Source: Proteobacteria bacterium UBA7447 | Lineage (GTDB): Bacteria; Pseudomonadota; Gammaproteobacteria; Arenicellales; UBA868 | Assembly: GCA_002477475.1 (NCBI GenBank) | Contig: DLPX01000023.1 | Span: 17,588 to 46,500, forward strand | Reading direction: 5' to 3' | DNA length: 28,913 bases | In this document: in pieces, positions 23,168-28,913 of the stretch | Layout: the number at the start of each line of letters is the position of its first letter | Numbering within the stretch: position 1 is the first letter of the stretch | Notes under the pieces: model-generated | Seen by the model: only the letters and a program-made list of their open reading frames with translations | The model's database searches: none | What the model was told of the DNA's origin: nothing | Position numbers and translations under genes: made by a program

Positions 23168-24840
23168 GCTGCGGCCGTATTCGAGCTCGGATCAGATGAG
23201 TTGTCCTGATGTTTTCGTGCAGCGGCGACGAACTCGGCGAAAAGCGGATGTCCATCACGCGGCGTCGATTTAAATTCTGGATGAAACTGGCATGCTACAA
23301 ACCACGGGTGAGAGGGAATCTCAACCATTTCGACTAGATCATCTCCAGAAAGCCCCGCCACACGAAGACCCGCCGCTTCCAGACCCGGGCGATAATGATT
23401 GTTTACCTCATAGCGGTGACGATGCCGCTCAGAAATAATCTCCCGTCCGTAAATTTGGGCGCACAGGGAGTCAGGGCAAAGGTGGGCCTCTTGCGCGCCA
23501 AGGCGCATAGTCCCTCCGAGTTGATCACTCTCACTGCGCTCTTTTCGCTGGCCGTCGACCTCGGTCCACTCTGTCACCAATGCCACTACTGGGAACTCCC
23601 CTCCCTCATCAAATTCGGTACTGTTGGCTGTCTTCATCCCGGCGACGTGACGCGCGAACTCGATCACAGCAATCTGCAAGCCGAGGCAGATGCCGAGATA
23701 AGGAGTGCCTGAAGTGCGGGCGAAACGTACCGCGTTGATCATCCCCTCCGTGCCGCGTTCGCCGAAACCTCCGGGTACCAGCACCGCATCAACGTCCGCG
23801 AGGACCTCGGCAGCCTTTTCGAAGGTGGTCAATTCTTCGGCGTCAATATACTGCACGACCGGCCGGACATGATTCTGGATGCCTGCATGGATGATTGCCT
23901 CGGACAGAGATTTATAAGATTCTGTGAGGGAGACATACTTCCCAACCATGGCGATGGTGAGTTCTGTTTCCGGCGACCCCATCACTTCAACGACTTTATC
24001 CCACTCTGCTAGGTCTGATTTCTCTCCGCCAAGCGCAAGATGTCGAACAACCGCTCCATCCAGGCCCTGCTCATGGTAGCGCCTCGGGATCGAGTAAATA
24101 TTGTCGACGTCTTCGGCGGAAATAACAGAGGTCTCATCCACGTTAGTAAACAGGGAAATCTTGCGACGCGCATCGGCAGGCAGCGGATCATGTGCTCGGC
24201 AAAGCACAATGTCCGGCTGAATCCCGATACTGCGCAACTCCTTGACGGAATGCTGGGTTGGTTTTGTCTTGATTTCCCCTGCTTTATGAAGGGCTGGAAC
24301 CAGGGTGAGGTGAAGAAAAATTGTGTTGTCTCTTCCCATTTCAATACGCATCTGGCGGATGGCTTCGAGAAATGGAAGGGACTCGATATCACCCACGGTG
24401 CCCCCGATCTCTACAAGGCAGACATCATGCCCTTGCCCTGCAGCAATAATCGACTCTTTAATTTCATTGGTGATGTGGGGGATCACCTGGACGGTACCCC
24501 CTAGAAAATCTCCCCGACGCTCCTTTCGGATGACTCGTTCGTAGATCTGGCCGGTAGTGAAGTTGTTCTTCCGACTCATTCGGGTTCGAACGAACCGCTC
24601 GTAATGCCCGAGGTCAAGATCTGTCTCCGCGCCATCGTCGGTGACGAACACCTCTCCATGTTGGAACGGGCTCATTGTCCCTGGATCAACATTGATGTAG
24701 GGGTCGAGTTTCACCAAGGTGACCTTTAACCCTCGACTCTCCAGCAGGGCGCCCAATGACGCGGCAGATAATCCTTTGCCGAGCGATGAAACAACACCGC
24801 CTGTGATGAACGCAAATTTCGGGGAGGTTCCGTCGGACAT
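23164..24840 (-). CDS. pyrG: CTP synthase PyrG
   Basis: A 558-residue glutamine amidotransferase making CTP from UTP, ATP and glutamine. The N-terminal synthase domain begins FAFITGGVVSSLGKG (about 9-23). The class I amidotransferase domain has PGGFGERG and the nucleophile Cys385 in YLGICLGLQ, with His-Pro-Glu in CQFHPEF. It is slightly longer than E. coli PyrG (545), mainly through a Ser/Asn/Ala-rich C-terminal tail. ATG at 24840 follows a GGAAG. It has its own probable promoter after tilS and is coupled to kdsA. Confidence 0.98.
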   Translation of the reverse strand: MSDGTSPKFAFITGGVVSSLGKGLSAASLGALLESRGLKVTLVKLDPYINVDPGTMSPFQHGEVFVTDDGAETDLDLGHYERFVRTRMSRKNNFTTGQIYERVIRKERRGDFLGGTVQVIPHITNEIKESIIAAGQGHDVCLVEIGGTVGDIESLPFLEAIRQMRIEMGRDNTIFLHLTLVPALHKAGEIKTKPTQHSVKELRSIGIQPDIVLCRAHDPLPADARRKISLFTNVDETSVISAEDVDNIYSIPRRYHEQGLDGAVVRHLALGGEKSDLAEWDKVVEVMGSPETELTIAMVGKYVSLTESYKSLSEAIIHAGIQNHVRPVVQYIDAEELTTFEKAAEVLADVDAVLVPGGFGERGTEGMINAVRFARTSGTPYLGICLGLQIAVIEFARHVAGMKTANSTEFDEGGEFPVVALVTEWTEVDGQRKERSESDQLGGTMRLGAQEAHLCPDSLCAQIYGREIISERHRHRYEVNNHYRPGLEAAGLRVAGLSGDDLVEMVEIPSHPWFVACQFHPEFKSTPRDGHPLFAEFVAAARKHQDNSSDPSSNTAAA

Positions 24841-24931
24841 GGCTTCCTATGATCGAGATTGATCTATACGGGCGGTAGGTCTTGGCAAATCAGTCATTGC
24901 TGTCTCGGCCAACGCCACCCGACGGCCGGTT

Positions 24932-24960
24932 AGGATAGCAGACGAGTCTTTTTCTTACAA
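24932..24960 (-). promoter_or_regulatory. Probable sigma-70 promoter for pyrG-kdsA-eno-ftsB
   Basis: On the minus strand TTGTAA (24955-24960, -35) and TATCCT (24932-24937, -10) are separated by exactly 17 bases, with an extended TGC just before the -10. The -35 overlaps the last codon and stop of tilS, and transcription would begin about 85 bases before the pyrG ATG. Each hexamer matches 4 of 6 consensus bases; spacing and the extended -10 strengthen it. Confidence 0.5.
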
Positions 24961-26418
24961 CGGATCGTTTTCTGGCCACTCTTCTTTTCTCAGGTCTCGG
25001 ATCTGTATTTCAATAGTTCTCTCACCAGCTCCAGCGGTGCACGACTCGTCAACTACCACCTGAGGCATTGCCGCAAAACGCCCATTGATGAAGACCAGGG
25101 GAATCCTCTCTCGCTGCCAGGGCGGAAGATCAGACTCCTGAAGAAGTTTTCGTAGAGAGCGTCGATGACGACCCCGTCCGATGGGTCTCACAGTTTGTCG
25201 TCCCCTCCGCCAGCGCAACTCAACGGTCCCCTCGCGAAATAGTTCAGCACTCAATCCGCGGGTTCTGGTTGAGCGAGTCGTCACTACAATATCCGGCCCT
25301 CGAACGGATAATTCGGGCCCCTGCCACACCTGGCTCTCTGAAGAAGTCCGCTCGGTTAAACGGGGCTCCGGAACCAAAAAGATCCGGTCGCGATGACATC
25401 TGAAGTTCGCCCCTCCCGCACTTAGAACAGGTGAGGCACTCTGGCCGCCGGAAACGAGTTGTCGGACGAATTCACGCAGCGCCCGTTCCGAAGGCACTTG
25501 AAGACCGTTGATATCGACCCAGTACCGGAGAAGATTCAAGATACGGGGGCCATCGAGCTTCAGGAGTCTTAGTTTAGAGACTGAGCCTAGATCCCAAAGT
25601 ACGTTGACCCTGCCCGACCGTTTGCATGCAGCAAGATCCTCCGCAGCCACGCCGTCCAAGATCGATTGGGCTTCCTGGAAATGCCCGGCGCTCCTGGCCA
25701 ACGCGTTGACAGTGTTGGGCCAACGCGACTGAAGAATCGGGAAGACCCGCCGGCGCAGCAAATTCCTGTCGTAGGTCTCATCAAAATTAGAGCCATCGCA
25801 GACGGTATCAAGGTTGTGCTCGGCCACCCATGCCTGCAATTGGTCCTTGGGCACTGCAAGTAACGGTCTGAGCACCATGATGCCGTAGAGACTTTGCGCT
25901 GGTCGCATGGCGCCGAGTCCGCGGATGGCAGATCCCCTCATTAGCCTGAGGATCAACGTTTCGCCCTGGTCCTCAAGGTGATGGGCTGTTACCAACAAAT
26001 CTTCAACCCCGCAGACGCTGGCAAACGACTGGTATCGCTGCTCCCTTGCTCTGGCTTCACCGAACTTGCCAGAGTTTCCCCGCGGGCGAGAGTCATCGCG
26101 CCACTCGAGGGTAAAGGACTTAAACGGTAGGTCGAGGTGACGACAGAAATTTTTGCAATGCTTTTCCCACGCCGAGGACTCTGGGGTCCAGTTGTGGTTT
26201 ACGTGCAGTACGCGGACTCGCAGACCAAAGGGCTCTCTCAGGGAGGCGATCACCGAGAGCAAGGCTGTGGAATCGTTGCCGCCGCTAAACGCAACGTTGA
26301 TTCGCTTCTTCCGATAAGGCGCGAGCGCGCGCCAGACTGCCCTCTGCAGGGGATGCAGCCTGTCTGTCCGATTAGGACTCGTCTTTGAATCGCCCAAACG
26401 AGCGCAACCTCGTGTCAC
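24955..26418 (-). CDS. tilS: tRNA(Ile)-lysidine synthetase TilS
   Basis: An enzyme of up to 487 residues that converts the wobble C34 of the AUA-reading tRNA-Ile to lysidine, preventing misreading of AUG. The N-terminal PP-loop VAFSGGNDST binds ATP; HVNHN, the TAHHLEDQGET segment and the DGSNFDETYDRNLLRRRVFP region are TilS signatures. The C-terminal substrate-binding domain is present. No ATG is available: GTG at 26418 overlaps the accA 3' end by 47 bp, while TTG at 26397 has GAGG 9 bases upstream and is an equally good choice (480 residues). It follows accA, as in many Gammaproteobacteria. Confidence 0.94.
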   Translation of the reverse strand: MTRGCARLGDSKTSPNRTDRLHPLQRAVWRALAPYRKKRINVAFSGGNDSTALLSVIASLREPFGLRVRVLHVNHNWTPESSAWEKHCKNFCRHLDLPFKSFTLEWRDDSRPRGNSGKFGEARAREQRYQSFASVCGVEDLLVTAHHLEDQGETLILRLMRGSAIRGLGAMRPAQSLYGIMVLRPLLAVPKDQLQAWVAEHNLDTVCDGSNFDETYDRNLLRRRVFPILQSRWPNTVNALARSAGHFQEAQSILDGVAAEDLAACKRSGRVNVLWDLGSVSKLRLLKLDGPRILNLLRYWVDINGLQVPSERALREFVRQLVSGGQSASPVLSAGGANFRCHRDRIFLVPEPRLTERTSSESQVWQGPELSVRGPDIVVTTRSTRTRGLSAELFREGTVELRWRRGRQTVRPIGRGRHRRSLRKLLQESDLPPWQRERIPLVFINGRFAAMPQVVVDESCTAGAGERTIEIQIRDLRKEEWPENDPL

Positions 26419-27331
26419 GCTGCCGCAACAACTCTTCGGTCGTCAAGCAGTCCAATACCTGAAGTTGCTCTTGGATCACAACACCCAGTCGCTCGGCAGT
26501 TTGATCGGGATCGCGATGTGCGCCGCCCAATGGCTCCTTAACCACAATATCAACCAGTTCGTTTTGCTTAAGGCTCTCTGAGGTAATTTTCATCGCGCTC
26601 GCGGCTGTTTGAGCCTTGTCAGCGCTCTTCCAGAGAATCGAAGCGCAACCCTCCGGACTGATAACTGAATAGGTTGCGAACTGAAGCATCACCAAGCGAT
26701 CGCAGACGCCGATCGCGAGCGCCCCGCCAGAGCCCCCTTCGCCAATGACGACCGACACAATCGGTACATTGAGGCCTGCCATCATTGCAATACTCTGGGC
26801 AATGGCCTCACTTTGTCCACGCTCCTCAGCCCCGATACCGGGATAGGCCCCAGGAGTGTCAATCAGAGTGACGACCGGCAACCCGAACTTCTCGGCCATC
26901 CGCATCAGTCGGTGAGCCTTGCGGTAGCCTTCGGGGCTCGGCATCCCGAAATTTCTCCGCACTTTTTCCTTCGTATCCCGGCCCTTCTGGTGGCCTATGA
27001 CCATTACCCCCTTGCCGCCAATCCGGGCCAGGCCACCAACGACCGCTGGATCGTCACGGTACATCCGATCCCCAGATAACTCCTGAAAATTTGAGAAAAT
27101 CCGAGAGATATAGTCCAGGGTGTGAGGACGTTGCGGGTGCCGCGCCAACTGTGTAATCTGCCAGGCGTCCAAGGAAGTAAATATTTCCCGCGTGAGTTTG
27201 CGGCTCTTCGTCTCCAGGCGTTCAATTTCGCGGTGCAGGTCGAGCGCCCCATCTACATCGACCCGCCGCAACTCATCGATCTTCGCCTCAAGATCGACAA
27301 TCGGCTGTTCGAAATCTAGGGAGTTGCTCAT
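26372..27331 (-). CDS. accA: Acetyl-CoA carboxylase carboxyltransferase subunit alpha AccA
   Basis: A 319-residue alpha subunit of the carboxyltransferase, which with AccD moves the carboxyl group from biotin to acetyl-CoA to start fatty-acid synthesis. The N-terminal helical region is LDFEQPIVDLEAKIDELR. The crotonase-fold core shows TLIDTPGAYPGIGAEERGQS and VIGEGGSGGALAIGVCDR, then SVISPEGCASILW. Its length equals that of E. coli AccA. ATG at 27331, 37 bp after the dnaE stop. Confidence 0.98.
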   Translation of the reverse strand: MSNSLDFEQPIVDLEAKIDELRRVDVDGALDLHREIERLETKSRKLTREIFTSLDAWQITQLARHPQRPHTLDYISRIFSNFQELSGDRMYRDDPAVVGGLARIGGKGVMVIGHQKGRDTKEKVRRNFGMPSPEGYRKAHRLMRMAEKFGLPVVTLIDTPGAYPGIGAEERGQSEAIAQSIAMMAGLNVPIVSVVIGEGGSGGALAIGVCDRLVMLQFATYSVISPEGCASILWKSADKAQTAASAMKITSESLKQNELVDIVVKEPLGGAHRDPDQTAERLGVVIQEQLQVLDCLTTEELLRQRDTRLRSFGRFKDES

Positions 27332-27368
27332 AGGATCATTTTACTCTTGAAGACGACATGGCGGCTAA

Positions 27369-28913
27369 TCAAGCGGCCTTGGTGTCGCCGGCTTGATCCC
27401 CCTTGTTTGCCGTTCGAAACCCGAATTTGATGGCGGGCTCCCCTACAAAGTTGACGAGGTTATCCAATAATTCTGGCTCGGGGCGCAAGCGCCACTGCTC
27501 TCCAAGACGCATGGACAGGCTATCTCCAGCAGCGTTCTTGTAGTGAACCACGACATCTGTTGCACCGGGGGTAAAGTTGCGTAGAAGCGATTTCAGTTCA
27601 TCAGCCGCGCTTTGGGCATCGAGCGCATTGGGAAGTGTGATGTTGAGTTCTGCCAGGCGCTCGGCGCGAAAACCGTCCAAAGTCCAGAGTCCGTCCGCTT
27701 TTAGCGCCAGCAAGCCTGAGCGGTCATCAGTCCCGGTTGTGCCCCGAACCAGGATCAATCCTTTAGCGCCCAAGGTGCTCCTGGTCTGTGCAAAGAGCGC
27801 CGGAGAAATGCTGATATCCGCATAACCCGTGCCGTCATCCAGTCTGAAAAATGCCGCCATTTCCCCCTTGCGGTTTTGAAAAGTTCTAACATCCTGAATC
27901 AGTCCAGTTAGCATGACGGCTTTCTCCGAATGGTGCGGGGTTTGGGCAATCCGAATCGCCCCGATCGCCCGCAACTCGGACTTATGATGTTCGATCGGAT
28001 GGCGGGTCAAGTAAAATCCGAGACTGTGGCGCTCCATCTCAAGGCGCTTGCGTGCTGTCCATTCACTCCCTTGGGGTACCGTAAGAACAACCTCGTCTAC
28101 AGACGGGATACCGAACATGTCGTTTTGCCCAGAGGAGGCATTGCTGACCTGTTGGTCAGCCGCATCAAGGGCCTGAGGCAATTGATATTCAAGGTGAGCG
28201 CGGTCTACACCAAAGGAGTCTAGGGCACCGGACCGAATTAGCGCCTCCATGGTTTTCTTGTTGACCTTCTGAGAGTCGATTCGCTTGCAGAGAGATAAGA
28301 GATTTTGATACCCGCCGGTCTGCGCGCGCTCCTTTAGAATATCCTCTATAGCTTTCTCGCCCACGCCTTTGATCGCACCCAGACCATAAAGAATTGAGCC
28401 ATCCTGGGCCACTGAGAACCTGAATTCTCCACGATTGATGTCGGGGGGTTTTATATTGAGCCCCATAGACTTTGCTTCGCGAATCAGGATGACAACTTTG
28501 TCAGTGTGCTCCATGTCTGCGGAGAGCGCGGCCGACATAAACTCTGCAGGGTAATATTGCTTTAGCCAGGCGGTCTGGTAACTTAATAGTGCGTACGCTG
28601 CGGAGTGCGATTTGTTGAATCCGTAACCGGCAAACTTCTCAATCAGATCGAAGATACGGACTGCACTCGACTCTTCGATCCCCCTATTCTTTGCGCCATC
28701 GATAAAGGCTTGTCGTTGGCGGTCCATTTCCTCCGGCTTCTTTTTGCCCATGGCCCTTCGAAGAAGGTCGGCCGACCCCAGACTGAATCCCGACAGTTCC
28801 CGCGCGATCTCCATTACCTGCTCCTGATAAAGGATCACGCCGTAAGTGGGCTCGAGAATTGACTCTATTTGATCGTGCAAAGACGCGACCGGCTCGCGGC
28901 CGTGCTTACGATT
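27369..28913 (-). CDS. dnaE: DNA polymerase III alpha subunit DnaE, C-terminal part (cut by the window edge)
   Basis: The last 514 residues of the replicative polymerase; the frame is open through the right edge with NRKHGREPVAS before the first track-able codon, so the gene is partial because of the window, not broken. Visible are the finger region (TYGVILYQEQVM, FAGYGFNKSHSAAYALLSYQ), the helix-hairpin-helix ILYGLGAIKGVGEKAI, the beta-clamp-binding motif QNDMF (bases 28113-28127) and the OB-fold VMLTGLIQDVRTFQNRKG. The PHP and palm domains lie outside. dnaE-accA-tilS order is standard for Gammaproteobacteria. Confidence 0.97.
   Translation of the reverse strand, partial: NRKHGREPVASLHDQIESILEPTYGVILYQEQVMEIARELSGFSLGSADLLRRAMGKKKPEEMDRQRQAFIDGAKNRGIEESSAVRIFDLIEKFAGYGFNKSHSAAYALLSYQTAWLKQYYPAEFMSAALSADMEHTDKVVILIREAKSMGLNIKPPDINRGEFRFSVAQDGSILYGLGAIKGVGEKAIEDILKERAQTGGYQNLLSLCKRIDSQKVNKKTMEALIRSGALDSFGVDRAHLEYQLPQALDAADQQVSNASSGQNDMFGIPSVDEVVLTVPQGSEWTARKRLEMERHSLGFYLTRHPIEHHKSELRAIGAIRIAQTPHHSEKAVMLTGLIQDVRTFQNRKGEMAAFFRLDDGTGYADISISPALFAQTRSTLGAKGLILVRGTTGTDDRSGLLALKADGLWTLDGFRAERLAELNITLPNALDAQSAADELKSLLRNFTPGATDVVVHYKNAAGDSLSMRLGEQWRLRPEPELLDNLVNFVGEPAIKFGFRTANKGDQAGDTKAA

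Noticed and set aside
1..28913. Mobile elements, CRISPR arrays, tRNA/rRNA genes, toxin-antitoxin or defence islands
   Set aside because: No inverted-repeat-bounded transposase, regular repeat-spacer pattern, tRNA cloverleaf or anomalous-composition island was seen; genes are tightly packed core functions.

Overview
This looks like a chromosomal segment from a Gammaproteobacterium of moderate to fairly high G+C, probably free-living and aquatic (the last point is a guess). The gene orders lepA-lepB-rnc-era-recO-pdxJ and dnaE-accA-tilS-pyrG-kdsA-eno-ftsB are both classic gammaproteobacterial blocks, and most proteins match the usual lengths for that class. Coding density is very high. I found no gap over about 230 bases, and no tRNA, rRNA, insertion sequence, phage or CRISPR. 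The species cannot be named from the sequence.

Layout. (1) 48-920, plus strand: a pyruvate-type aldolase/lyase of the dihydrodipicolinate synthase family, convergent with (2) 935-5992, minus strand: a complete branched-chain amino-acid-type ABC importer, livK-livG-livF-livH-livM, with a strong hairpin terminator between livK and livG. (3) 6218-8297: an orphan ATP-grasp ligase and an ErpA-like iron-sulfur carrier on the minus strand, with the Fe-trafficking protein YggX divergent on the plus strand. (4) 8299-13991, minus strand: lepA-lepB-rnc-era-recO-pdxJ (translation/stress GTPase, signal peptidase I, RNase III, ribosome-assembly GTPase, recombination mediator, vitamin B6 synthesis). (5) 14155-15780, plus strand: nadB. 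(6) 15738-19648, minus strand: a succinate dehydrogenase operon that carries two assembly factors, an SDHAF4-like gene at its 5' end and sdhE at its 3' end, around sdhC-sdhD-sdhA-sdhB. (7) 19807-20664, plus strand: ygfZ. (8) 20668-28913, minus strand: dnaE (cut by the right edge)-accA-tilS-pyrG-kdsA-eno-ftsB.

How the genes work together. The centre of the window is rich in flavin, iron and Fe-S functions: ErpA, YggX, NadB, SDH with SdhE and SDHAF4, and the folate-binding Fe-S-repair protein YgfZ. NadB and SDH are homologous flavoproteins, and SdhE attaches FAD to SdhA. The block appears to be a rearranged version of the ygfZ/sdhE/nadB/rpoE-rse/lepA neighbourhood of other Gammaproteobacteria: sdhCDAB lies between ygfZ and sdhE, ygfX is missing, and no rpoE-rseABC lies between nadB and lepA.

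Most of the window is ordinary housekeeping DNA. I see no convincing new defence, mobile or biosynthetic system. The points most worth a second look are the doubly chaperoned SDH operon, a KdsA with a metal-dependent-type active site, the terminator inside the liv operon with a TTG start in its U-tract, the non-canonical DapA-family gene, the CxxC-ended A-type carrier and the unassigned ATP-grasp enzyme.
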